Shown here in pieces: positions 52,045 through 63,074 of a DNA stretch of 64,000 nt (its first letter is position 1; every line of letters starts with the position of its first letter). The notes under the pieces were generated by a model, which made no database searches, had not been told where the DNA came from, and saw only the letters and a program-made list of their open reading frames with translations. This DNA is from Uloborus plumipes (lineage: Eukaryota; Arthropoda; Arachnida; Araneae; Uloboridae). The position numbers and the translations under genes were made by a program. The stretch lies in the NCBI GenBank assembly GCA_038373865.1, contig JAXGGA010002840.1:49581-113580 (forward strand), written 5' to 3'.

Positions 52045-52876
52045 TCTACTTATATTAAAAACTGAGTATCTTTCTAACTATCTTTCTTTCTAACTATCTT
52101 TCTTTCTAACTATCTTTCTTTCTAACTATCTTTCTATGTCACGCTTCTTTCTCCTGAACGCCAATGACCTGAAAGTCGAACCAGGTACCGATAGATAGGT
52201 AATTTTTCAAGCTTCTTTAGTTTCAATTGATATAATTATACGATTTTAATTAGCGAAGATATCAATTAATAAGTAGTCAAGTTTAAAGCGATTAAGCCTA
52301 ATAAATGATTAAATATGAAATCCATTCTTGCAAACCGTCGTTGCTATGAAACAGTATAATAACAATGATAATGAGAATTTTGAATGAAGGCTTAACTAAA
52401 TCAAACACGAAACTCATAAGCGGACCACTTACGTAGAATTTTTATCGCTAGCTACTGGTAATATTTTGAAACATTTATTTGTTGAAGAGCCATCTACTTA
52501 TATTAAAAACTGAGTATCTATGTCTGCTTTTTTTCTTTGAGCGAGCTGAACTTACTGAAACTTTCCTCACCATCTTGAAGGCGTGAAGCATCTCAATAAT
52601 TCGAATGATTTTTTTATATAGGAAAAAAGTAAAGGCGTGAAGCGCCTGTAAGCGAGCCGCCTTGGCGGGGAGTAATTTCTTTAAATTTTTTTCTCACTAC
52701 TTTCAGGGCACGAAGTGCCCGTGCAACGCCGGGCCACGTGCGTGGTATGTCTTGAAATCGAATGAACATTAAATTATATCAAATAATATAATTTCAGAAT
52801 GAGGTAAAAGTTAGAGAGGGGGGACGTTATGCATCAGCATGCCGCAGGAAGCTAATCTAGCTGCCCTGGCAGCTAG
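52045..52876 (+). mobile_element. Non-autonomous Helitron, tandem copy C (plus)
   Basis: It starts TCTACTTATATTAAAAACTG after an A and ends CTGCCCTGGCAGCTAG. A CTTTCTAACTAT microsatellite-like block follows the 5' end. An internal duplicate of the 5' terminus begins at 52493. The 3' third is GC-rich with several micro-hairpins. It is the opposite orientation of copies A and B. Confidence 0.87.
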
Positions 52877-53696
52877 TCTACTTATATTAAAAACTGAGTA
52901 TCTTTCTAACTATCTTTCTTTCTAACTATCTTTCTTTCTAACTATCTTTCTATGTCACGCTTCTTTCTCCTGAACGCCAATGAACTGAAAGTCGAGCCAG
53001 GTACCGATAGATAGGTAATTTTTCAAGCTTCATTAGTTTCAATTCATATAATTATACGATTTTAATTAGCGAAGATATCAATTAATAAGTGGTCAAATTT
53101 AAAGCGATTAAGCCTAATAAATGATTAAATATGAAAGCCATTGTTGCATTGCAAAACGTGGTTGCCATGAAACAGTAATAAAAATGATAATGCGAATTTT
53201 GAATGAAGGCTTAACTAAATCAAACACGAAACTCATAAGCGGGCGACTTACATAGTATTTTTATCGCTAGCTACTTGTAATATTTTGAAACATTCATTTG
53301 TTGAAGAGCCATCTACTTATATTAAAAACTGAATATCTATGTCTGCTTTTTTCCTTTGAGCGAGCTGAACTTACTGAAACTTTCCTCACCATCTTGAAGA
53401 CGCGAAGCATCTCAATAATTCGAATGATTTTTTTTATATAGGAAAAAAGTAAAGGCGTGAAGCGCCTGTAAGCGAGCCGCCTTGGCGGGGAGTAGTTTCT
53501 TTAAATTTTTTTCTCACTACTTTCAGGGCACGAAGTGCCCGTGCAACGCCGGGCCACGTGCGTGGTATGTCTTGAAATCGAATGAACATTAAATTATATC
53601 AAATAATATAACTTCAGAATGAGGTAAAAGTTAGAGAGGGGAGACGTAATGCATCAACATGCCGCAGGAAGCTAATCTAGCTGCCCTGGCAGCTAG
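52877..53696 (+). mobile_element. Non-autonomous Helitron, tandem copy D (plus)
   Basis: It begins immediately at the base after copy C's CTAG and ends CTAG at 53696, followed by T. Its internal duplicate 5' end begins at 53312. Sequence is nearly the same as copy C with scattered substitutions and small indels. Confidence 0.87.
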
Positions 53697-56039
53697 TAAT
53701 ATATAATGAAAAAAAAAAGTGAAACTGAAAACAAACGGTAACTATGGTGCAACGAAAGAAAACATGCAATTTGGCATTGCTAAAAGAAAAAAATTGAAAA
53801 TTTTGAAACTGGTACGTTGTGCAAAACATTAAAGCCAAAAAGCTTTTAGATATTAAGTGATAATTTAATTTACGTGATAAAAACGAAAACAAAATTATGC
53901 ATCGTTTTTTCAGAAAAAATACGATATCGTAAAATGGTTTTGTTCATGCATGGGCGAACAATTGTGAAAAATTGCAAATTTTCTCACTTTTATATATTTC
54001 TTTATTAGTTTTAAAAATTATTAATCGAAAAATTAAAAAAACATTTAGGTTTCTGATTAAATACAGCAATTTTTCCCTGAATATCCTATTTTCATACATT
54101 TTTTCAAATTATATCATGCGCGCAAGAAATACTATGTAAATATTTTCACAATCATGCGTCGTTTTAAATTTATCATGAAAAATCTATTTCTAAATGTACA
54201 AACTTATTTGTTTAACAATACAAATTAATATTATCAATTTAAATCTAAAGGCAGTTTAAATTTCAAATTTATGTACTACATAAATTTTAAAGTTTTCAAT
54301 GTTGGTCACTTTTTTTCACTCCCTTTCATTAACATTATGAATCACCAGAATACGTTTTTCAAAAAACATTTCAATTTTAAACGAGTTAAATTTCAACTTT
54401 TAACAAATAGTAGGAAAAACTAATTAAACCAACAAACACATTTAAATAAATGAACAAATTACTAAATGTAAATAAATACACAAACATAAGCGAGTATAAT
54501 ACATGTACGAAACGTATTACACGTAAATTGTTCTATTTGAAAAAAAAAAATGTAAATAATTCATCGTACAAAAATAATGGGATTGAAAAAAAAGTATATC
54601 TTGCACCATATCAGCATATTTAATTAACATACAAAAAAAATTGAATTTTTGCATTTTTGAACTTTGCAAGAACTGAAAAACTTGTTCCGCCAAACCACCC
54701 AACTGACAGGACATGGTAAAGTACAAATGCTCTTGAACAAGCATAAAAACTCTGTAAAGTAACTTACTTTACACAGACAGTTTTTCGGCACAGTAGCTCA
54801 TAATACAGTCAGTGTATGCCAACATTCGGCAAAGTGGAATTGAAGCGAATCAATGTAAATTTTGCTATTGGATCAAAGAAACTGCTTTAATAAATTGGCA
54901 TTTCCATTGACTTTTATTAGTTATAGCAAATCGTTTGAAGTTTTACATCCGATGAAAAGGAATTTTTCAAATATTTCTTATCAGGGATTTTGAAGAAATA
55001 TGACCAGAACGTTTTCACAGAAAAGCTAAATACTGTTCGTTGTTGTCTAAGACACACACACACACATAGTGCGTAAAAATCGACAATTACAGCAATTTAC
55101 AAGTGTATTCACAGCAATAGAGTTAGACTTCCGAAATAGAACTTCGTTTTTCATATTCAGTATAAAATATGATAATATAAGTTGAGTGATCATTAAGGGA
55201 TGCACCACCCTTAAATACTTCTGAATTGGACCTTCTCACCAAGAATTTAATCCTTTCAATAAAATAAATAGAGTTTTATTCCAACAGTTGCAATTCGTAA
55301 ACTGTCGCATTCAGCATAAGAATTTCGCTTTCATCTTGATCTAAATTTCGCGCTAGCCTTCTAGAGATTTAATTTTCTCCTCATTTTCTTCAAAGTTATA
55401 CGCTATTGCTTCTTGTTGGATTCAAATTTGGTCCATATCAAGTTAAATAAGTTTAATACTGTTCCAGTATTTTCTGTGGGAATATAATCATGATTATTCG
55501 TCGTCTTTGAAAAGCTGCAATTTTTATCTTCTCAACTAGAAATTGAATTTCCCTTTTATCAGTTTTTGAAGATCCATTACCTTCTTTTAGGATTTTCATT
55601 GAAGAAAATTTCTTTGAAGAAATAAAATTCGTTCTACCTCTTCGATAAAATAATTTTTCTTTCTATAATTTCAGAAGAGCTGAAATTTATATATTTTCTT
55701 CGTATTTCTTCAAGTCATGCTATTATTCTTTAAAATTTCTGTCAGTTCAGTAACTAATATCCTTGTCAGAACATCTTTTTACTATTAACTATTTTTAAAA
55801 TGTAGAAGAGAAATATTTTGTGGATTGTTTCAAAATGTAATTGATTTTGTAACTATGTTCATGAAAAATTGCTAGTCTCTTTATAAGCAATTTAAAAGCA
55901 AAGAAATGGTTACAACAAAAGCTCTTTATGTTTACATATATCTTTTGTATTCTCAAATTTTGATTTTTCTCAAAAAATTCTATGGGTTCATTATAAGAGG
56001 CCATAAATAACTAAGAGAACTAAAGTAAGGGAATGCGGT
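53697..56039. other. AT-rich DNA, nothing recognised
   Basis: No supported gene. A short (CA)n occurs at 55055-55070. Frames here are short and of low-complexity composition. Confidence 0.4.
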
Positions 56040-56358
56040 GTGAAGTGAAATAGTAAATATTACTTATCTTTTTCGAAAAGAACAAATTTGCTTTGAAAAT
56101 TACAGTACATAAAAAGTGTATTTTACAATAAAACCTGCATTAAATATTATTTTTTCTTTTTGGCTAAAATTTGGACCTTAAAAAAAAAAAACTTTAAAAA
56201 TACGTGGGATTAAGTGAAAACGTTTTTTTTCTGATGAAATATATCCTGTTCGACTATTAATTTTTATTTTTTAAATGAGTGAACAAATAAACGTACAAAT
56301 AGGTACATAAATTATGAACCAATAAGCGATTAAATTAAAAAAAATGCAATTAATTATA

Positions 56359-58429
56359 GGGGAAGACCGCCTATATTGGACCCCCTAAGAACAGGAGGCC
56401 TGTGTCACTCAATGTGAGGCAAAACAAAAATGCAAAATTGGCCATCGTAAGCTAAATTTAATCAGGAACCGCCCTAGGACCTTATATTTTCTGAAAATAT
56501 GAAAATTATTTTTAAAAAAATATCTTATAAAAAGTTGCAAAAGTTCAATTTAGGAATATGTGCGCCTAAATTGAACCATGCGCTTCCTAAATTGGACCGT
56601 ACCAGGAAATCATAGAATAATTTATATTTGAACTATAAATCTTTTTTTGAGAATTTGCAATAGAGTTTCTTTTGCTTCGATCACACTTAGGCAGTGTGGA
56701 TAAACTCAAGGATGGCATTTCATGCACTTAATCATGTTTTGCACTTTATATCGCGAATATTGCAATAGCAATTGTTTTGTGCAGTTACATGCTTCTTCTT
56801 GTGTGACTTTTTCTGTTCTATGCTTCTTTCATACCGCGTTAGAATGATTGCTGAGATAGCCTTCCTTTTTGTTCTTTCTATTTTTAGGTAAGGTGATATG
56901 TGAGCCGGTGCTTTACAAAATCATAGTTGGAGTTGACAATCATGCTTTGATGAGAACTATCAGCTGATTCTGCAGAGCTTGTAGTAATTTAAGTCGTAGC
57001 TGGTTCTTGTACATGGTGTACAACAGTACAACTTACGCCGAACATGTAGTATTTTCACCTTGAGTAATTTCATCTGGACTACTTACCTCTAACTCTGCTC
57101 CAGCCAAGTCAATGCCGTTAAACACATGTTAATTAACAGACCATACTCCTGTTCTTTAGAATCAACTCACAGCATTTGCCATGGTCTTGATTGCGGTTTG
57201 CCCATAAGAGTTACAAAACAGTTCGTCTACGCGATATTGGGTAATGGATTTCATTAGATGTTCTCGCATCCATGCATCACAGGCTCGATTAAAATATGTA
57301 GATAGAGACTGAATAAAGACTTTATCTACGTGCATGGTGTGCTTAAAGAGAAAGCATTATTATATCGCACTCGTTAGCCAAGTTTATTGCATCTATATTC
57401 TTATGTAAGTGCTGTGCATATCTATAATTGGAGGAACATTCTTTTTACATTGCTTGGCTTAACAGTTTTGATGAAATGTTGTATGAATTGTGTGAATTAT
57501 CGTTTGTGATCCAACCTTTTTTTTTTTTTTTTGACAAGCATATTGCTCACCGGGGGTGCTTTTACGATAAGCTTATACATGGAACGTAATCTTTTGAAAA
57601 GAAGCATAGGGAGGGAGGGGGGAGCTAGCAATTCTGTTGCACTCAATGCAGCAAATAGCCAGTGTGTTTCTAACACGTTCACCACTCATTACTGCTCTAA
57701 ACTGGTGTTTCTTTTAAAAATCTTTTCGAACAAATCGAAGAATTTCATTTTTTTCTCGGTAAACCAGCATAAATTTTATTTAAATTCATAACTATGTTAA
57801 ACAACTTGAAACTGCAGCTTAATGGAAAAAGAGAAAAGAAACATATATTTTGAGAATGTGCAGCTTCTAGAAAATGTACTTCATAAAAAAATGTATATCG
57901 TGAATAAGTGTAAAAGTATGCTTAAAATAATCTTAACTACACTATTAAATCAGATGAGTCACTTATTTTATGTTACAATTAATAAAAAGTCTTGCTTAAA
58001 ATCATATTCTTAAATTGGACTACCGGTCCAATATAGGAAAATTTTTTCGGTCCAATAAAGGAAAACGTGCCATTTTTTATTCTTCAGCTTATTTCTCTGT
58101 CAAAAATTATCACAATCGCGCATGTAAATATATAGGTGTAATCCTTATTAAACATAGATTATCATGCTATAACAGCAGTTTACCTCAGTTTACAAGTTTT
58201 AGTACTATCTTACTAGGTACAAGTCCACAAAATAAGATTTTACACGTTTTCAACACAAATCATGCCGTCACTCACGCTACGCTGTTCGAAAACTGCTGAA
58301 ACTTCATACACATTGGTTTTATTCCTAAAACTTTATATTTCTACCGTTAAAGTGTAGCATAGATCTCTGTACTAGATTTTAAACCCGAGGTCCAATTTAA
58401 GCAGTGGTCCAATATAGGCGGTCTTCCCC
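56359..58429 (-). mobile_element. 2,071 bp pogo/Tigger-like DNA transposon with TA duplication
   Basis: Perfect 24-base inverted ends begin GGGGAAGACCGCCTATATTG, and TA flanks both sides (56357-56358, 58430-58431). The interior carries a decayed transposase C terminus on the minus strand. Further copies of GGTCCAAT or its complement lie inside both ends (for example 56590-56600 and 58015-58065), perhaps extra transposase-binding sites. It is inserted in an older dispersed repeat. Confidence 0.88.
57040..57345 (-). pseudogene. Decayed pogo/Tigger-like transposase C-terminal region
   Basis: On the minus strand the segment reads VFIQSLSTYFNRACDAWM, ITQYRVDELFCNSYGQ, then stops, then RTGVWSVN, a stop, and HVFNGIDLAGAELEVS. 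The pattern (plain helix with DAWM, a short ITxYxVxxLxxxxY stretch, then an xTGxWxxN...VFxxxDxAxAELE tail) matches the C-terminal part of DDE_1 transposases of the pogo/Jerky type. At least three stops make it non-functional. The catalytic core is not recognisable. Confidence 0.65.
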
Positions 58430-58570
58430 TACATAAAAGAAAATGAACGAGTGAATAAAATAGTGAATGAATAAGGAAATAAGAGAAAGCATTTGTAAAG
58501 ACATGGCGTTACAAACTGAAAATATTTAATAATTTCACTTCGTCCCGCTAATTCATTTTGTCCCACATTC

Positions 58571-60359
58571 CCTAACTGCAGAAGGAACCACCATTAGTTA
58601 TCTGCTATGTTTTCAAGCAGCATGGAAGTTCTATTTACCTATCTTAAATGTACATAAAAGTTTAAAAATAAATGCGTAAACAAATGTTTTGTTTGTTAAT
58701 TAGTCTGCGGAAATTAAAATACGCTGCGTCAACCCAATACCAACTTAGTAAACATAGTAGTGCATAATAACTTCCTTTCTAAAGAAATGCAACAAGTGCT
58801 AAGCTTGGAAACATCAATTAGAACTATTACTTCACGCAATGTTGGTAATTTTTCTTCTAGAAAGAAAAAAAAAGAGCATATATCAAGCAATACTTTAAAA
58901 TATCAAATGATATGAACATTCTAAACTGACCCGTAAACTGAATGGAGTAAATACTTAATGGAACAATGAATATTACGGAGCTGACAATATTTTTATTTCG
59001 TTACACAAATACCCCTTGTGCAAAATTATTTTCATGAGCAACATTTATTTTCATTGCTCAGCTTTGATCTTCCTTTTAAAATTTAACTTTTTAAAATTTT
59101 AATTAAACATTGTGGTTTTGTTTCTGAAGCATTCTACTTAAAATGCGGAATAGAAAATTATTTTAGAGTACAAATTTTGAAATAAAAAAAAAGGCATTGT
59201 TTTTTTTTTTTTCGGAAAAAAAGGTTTTCAACCTGTTTTCTTTTCTCAAAGGGGAGTTGGTATTTGCAGCCATATTTTAAATATTCATATAACTTCAACA
59301 TTCAAAAAATCTCTAAACTCTTATTTTTTCTAAAAAGAAAAAAAAAAAAAAAAAAAAAAAAACATTTATTGTAGTTATAGCCAAAACAGATTTTTCTGCT
59401 GATGACTTTTTTAATATCCACCCTATTAAGCAGCTTGTTGTTTTACCTTCATCCTCAGTACTGAAGAAATCGTTGAGGAAAGGATATTCTTTATCAGAAA
59501 ATTAAATCTACTTTTTACAGCTTTTAGGAAAAGTCGATCACCATCCGTTTCGTAGGTCTTTGGTAATGTGTAAGAGATCTCACATTAACAGCGAACGGAA
59601 ATTTTCTGGTGCTTCACAAATCGAGGATTTTTTGAATAGTTTTTTTTATATGTATACATATAAAGTACCTTGCACAGTTAAAAATAGAAATTAAAGTTTA
59701 ATTCAGAAATCTATACATTTACAATGATTTCTTTTTCTGCCCCTTTTCAATTAAAAAAAATCAAACTCAAAAGATTTTGCATTATGACCGGGTTATTTCA
59801 AAACTGAATTTTAAAAATACAATTTTGCAAATAGTTGATCAAGAACAAAAGTTAGAACTAAATTATGACAATAGAAATTTAGATCGAGAAAATGTATTCA
59901 AATGCTTACTCATATACTAAGCACACATTTAAATATTTTGTTCAGTTGTTAAATGATTTGTTGCAAAATGCTTTGTCTTTTACTCGTACCAACCCTTTCT
60001 GAAATTTAGCATATTCAAAAGTAAATAATGTCGTTAATTTATTTGCCAAAAAATCTGCTTTTGTTTAAATATATTTTTTTTGTTACTAAAATAATGTTGG
60101 CAGGAGCTATCGCACGACTTTTTTTTTATGAGATGAGATTTTTTTTAAAGGACCAGCGCAAAACTGTTTCTGTAACATTAATTTTGAAGCTGGCAAATAT
60201 TCATAAGGTGAATATTTGTAAAATTTATTTAATATTATGTTTTCAATCTTATTTAAAATTACAATTTCTTATGCCATAAATCAGTGTGAGAAAAACGGCA
60301 GCCCGCGGGTTTTGACCCTTTAATCATATTTCTCGACTCTTGGCCATGTTATTGGGAAA
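58571..60359. other. AT-rich DNA, nothing recognised
   Basis: Only low-complexity sequence, including a ~25-base A-run at 59336-59361. No supported gene. Confidence 0.4.
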
Positions 60360-60539
60360 CAGGTTCGTCATTTCAAATTTTTCCGGGTAGGGGGAGGGGG
60401 GGGGGCAAAGGTGCAAACACAATGCAATTTCATAGGAAAACAACAAAAACTACACCCACTTATATGCAAATAAATTTATTTCTCAAAGCCAAGGGGGAGC
60501 AATCGTCCTCCCCCCGGGCTAAACTAAATGACGGGCCTG
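60360..60539. mobile_element. 180 bp MITE, GCCCGTCATT-end family (best copy)
   Basis: The left end CAGGTTCGTCATTTCAAATT is mirrored by CAGGCCCGTCATTTAGTTTA on the opposite strand at the right. The body has a G-run, AACTACACCCACTTATATGC and a GGGGAGCAATCGTCCTCCCC phrase. It defines the ends used to recognise family members at 1.3, 7.2, 30.1 and 42.1 kb. Confidence 0.7.
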
Positions 60540-61133
60540 TTGGGAAAAGTGCTTAGTTTAACTTTCTGAAAGAAATTGCTTACTTTTCTTACTGATTAAG
60601 GCTTTTAAGTATTACTACTTTGGATTATTTTTTAAATTTTTGTCAGAAAACACTTCGCAATCTTCATTTACCCTATACCGACCATTTATTACCTTAAACT
60701 GGACATAGATAAATTTATGTCAGTAAAATAACGCCAATATCACTTTGATTTTACCGAAGAGGTATATTAGATTAACTAGTATATCAAACTTCTTTTCATA
60801 TAAATTTTAATCAAAGTAAAAAAAAACATCATACGCTTATATGCTTTTTTTCATTTTACCAAACATTCTATCTGTCTGATCACTTCCTCGAAGACAACTC
60901 ATCTGAAACCTGGCTTAACTCTGCTCAAAAAATCCCTAACCTGCCTGATATAAAACCATAGCTCTTTTCAGACTCTAGATGGACTATGATTGTCAGGTCA
61001 GCTACATTTTCGGAATGAAAATAAATAATCCCTTTAAAACGAACTTCCAGGGATCTGAAATTTCGTACGCAGTAACGCGAATTTCGTTGAAGAAGAATTA
61101 AACCAATGTAGTGGAACTTTATTTTGGACTAGA

Positions 61134-61384
61134 AATTGAAGGGGCAAGTGGATAAAGGTGATATCTGACATTTTTTTTAAATTTTAGAAAAGCTTTCAAA
61201 AAATGTGTTGTGTTATTTGTTATTTTTTAATGGATTTTTCTTAGCGGGTAAAACGGGGTCATATTCTTTTAACACATTGAGAGATTCTATGAATTGGAAA
61301 ATGAAAAACATAAGATTTTTTTGAAAGCTTTTTCTAGAAATTTAAACGGTCAGAAAACACCTTTATCCACTTGCCCCTTCAATT
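61134..61384. mobile_element. 251 bp MITE with ~28 bp inverted ends, nested in another repeat
   Basis: AATTGAAGGGGCAAGTGGAT followed by AAAGGTG appears at both ends in inverted orientation, with weaker pairing further in (GCTTTCAAAAAA). It interrupts a sequence of TTCGTTGAA/TTCGTTGTATC phrases on both sides (61080-61130 and 61386-61435), suggesting insertion into an older repeat. Confidence 0.75.
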
Positions 61385-61385
61385 C

Positions 61386-62720
61386 ATTTCGTTGAAACGG
61401 TTATTTCGTTGTATCGGTGTTCGCTGTAACGGGATTAATCAGTATATGAAAGCCCAAATTGCATGATTTGCAATCTGAAAGACGACACGGATTCACACTT
61501 GCTTTCTGTATGGCCTACACTTGTTTCCTCTTGTGTTTATATTACGTTATTAGGAGCCTAGGGTCTTTTGGGGTAACCATGTATCGCAATGTGATTAACT
61601 TTGCAAAGTTGCTTATCAGTTACCTATGTTCTTTTAGTCTTTAAATGTAACCTGGCAAAAGAAATAATAAAAAAAAAATCAATTATTATTATTATTTTTA
61701 AAGTTCATGCTTCACAGCAACATCCAGCAGAGCTACTAGTACCACTTCTTACTCTCAAGCAGATGAGAGTTTCTTCCGCAATTTGTACTAGTTAGCTTGA
61801 AATTTTTAATCTTGGCACTTACACCACTTTACTTCAAGTTTCTTTGCATGATCCTTGATTTTCCATCATTGGAAGATTCTTAAGAACGGCAAATAATAGT
61901 AAAACTTTTCAAAGAGATTATTGCGTAAACATAAAACATGTGTTTCGAAAATACTATTCCCAAAGCATTGAAAATGTTTCTAAAACGAAAAAAAAACTAT
62001 TAAAATCGTTGAAAAATAAAACTTTTGTACCAGCGCCCCGCCCGCCCCCCCTCCCAGTAGATCAAACTTTAAATGAAATGCCCAGAGATCAAATATGCAA
62101 AGCAACGCAAATCTCAAACGACATCTTACGAAAGCGCACAAAGCACCATAAATTGAACGGTTGCATATTTCATTGGCGGTGAAACATTAGCCTCGGATTT
62201 CTCGGGGAAATATCCTTCCCCGAATGGTTAAACACTGAAGAATACAAAATATTCTGATCCCTTCGAAAAGCTTCCATTCAGACATAAATCAAAAAGGAAA
62301 AGAATAGCTACCAAACAGCATCGATTGGGGGGGGGGGGGCGACCGGCACACGGGAGAATCTTTTGTGCAAATACCAGCGGAGCGTTTAACTTCTGAAATA
62401 AAGGAAAATGTCAATAGGTAATAAAAAGTTACTCGACCCTGCAACGAGCACTGCATGTTAAAGTCGGATAAAGAAGAGATATAGCAAAAGTTTCTAAAGT
62501 TCCGAGTTTCGGCTTTTTAAGTGTTGGAAAATAAGTATTTACGACGTAGTTTTAGACTTTCACTTGGATGCTGTTAGGCAATGTTAACTTACACAAAAGT
62601 TTATGGTATTTTAATGTATGTAAATATAATAAAACTTCTTCTCTTCATCAATTCCGTTCCTAGATTACCTGAGTTCACAATTTTAAAAGAGTCGCTTTGT
62701 TTTTTTTTTTTTAATGCATG
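61386..62720. other. Non-coding or unrecognised
   Basis: The frame at 61940-62182 is Lys-rich with a Pro tract (APRPPPLPV) encoded by a C-run; no family is recognised and it is probably not a gene. A 13-base G-run is at 62327. Confidence 0.35.
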
Positions 62721-63074
62721 TACACCGCAAAAAATGAACTGCTGTTTTTACAGTATAATACTGGCAGCTGGGGTTCCATTTTAAAACTGTAAACTGGAAA
62801 GTAATAAACTGTAAAACTAGCAATTTAACAGTTTATTACTGTAAAGTTAGAAATTTTGCAGTTGATTGCCGTAAAGTTTAGCAATATTATACTGCTAAAA
62901 TAACGGTATAATACTGGCAGCCGAGGTTCCACTTTAAAACTAAAATGCACGGTAATAAACTGTAAAATTAGCAATTTTGGAGTTCATTACTGTAAAGTTA
63001 GAAATTTTTACAGTTTATTACTATAAAATTAGCTGTATAATACTGTAAAAACAACATTCATTTTTTACAGTGTA
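62721..63074. mobile_element. 354 bp MITE made of palindromic TTACTGTAAA repeats
   Basis: The ends TACACCGCAAAAAATGAA and, inverted, TACACTGTAAAAAATGAA enclose many copies of TAATAAACTGTAAA and TTACTGTAAAGTTAG in both orientations. Two GGTTCCA(C/T)TTTAAAAC phrases are also present. The ACACTGTAAAA ends relate it to the ACACTGTTAAAACT family at 24-36 kb. Confidence 0.75.

Larger units (their letters stand above)
56040..58570. repeat. Copy 3 of the GGGACAAAGT / ATGAATAA repeat, split by a pogo-like element
   Basis: Left half 56040-56356 and right half 58432-58570 together match copies 1 and 2 (TTTTACAATAAAACCTGCAT, TGAGTGAACAAATAAACG, then GAATGAATAAGGAAATAAG and TTTTGTCCCAC). The 2.07 kb pogo-like element sits between them. 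Confidence 0.6.

Noticed and set aside
52077..52135. CTTTCTAACTAT repeats as a CRISPR-like array
   Set aside because: Short-period microsatellite-like repeats without unique spacers, inside a Helitron in a eukaryotic genome.
59517..59565. Plus-strand mini-exon between TTTTTACAG and GTAATG
   Set aside because: It is only ~48 bases, open by chance is likely, and no phase partner was found nearby.
61940..62182. Lys/Pro-rich plus-strand frame
   Set aside because: Its Pro tract comes from a C-run of the kind common in local repeats, and no splice, start or family support is seen.
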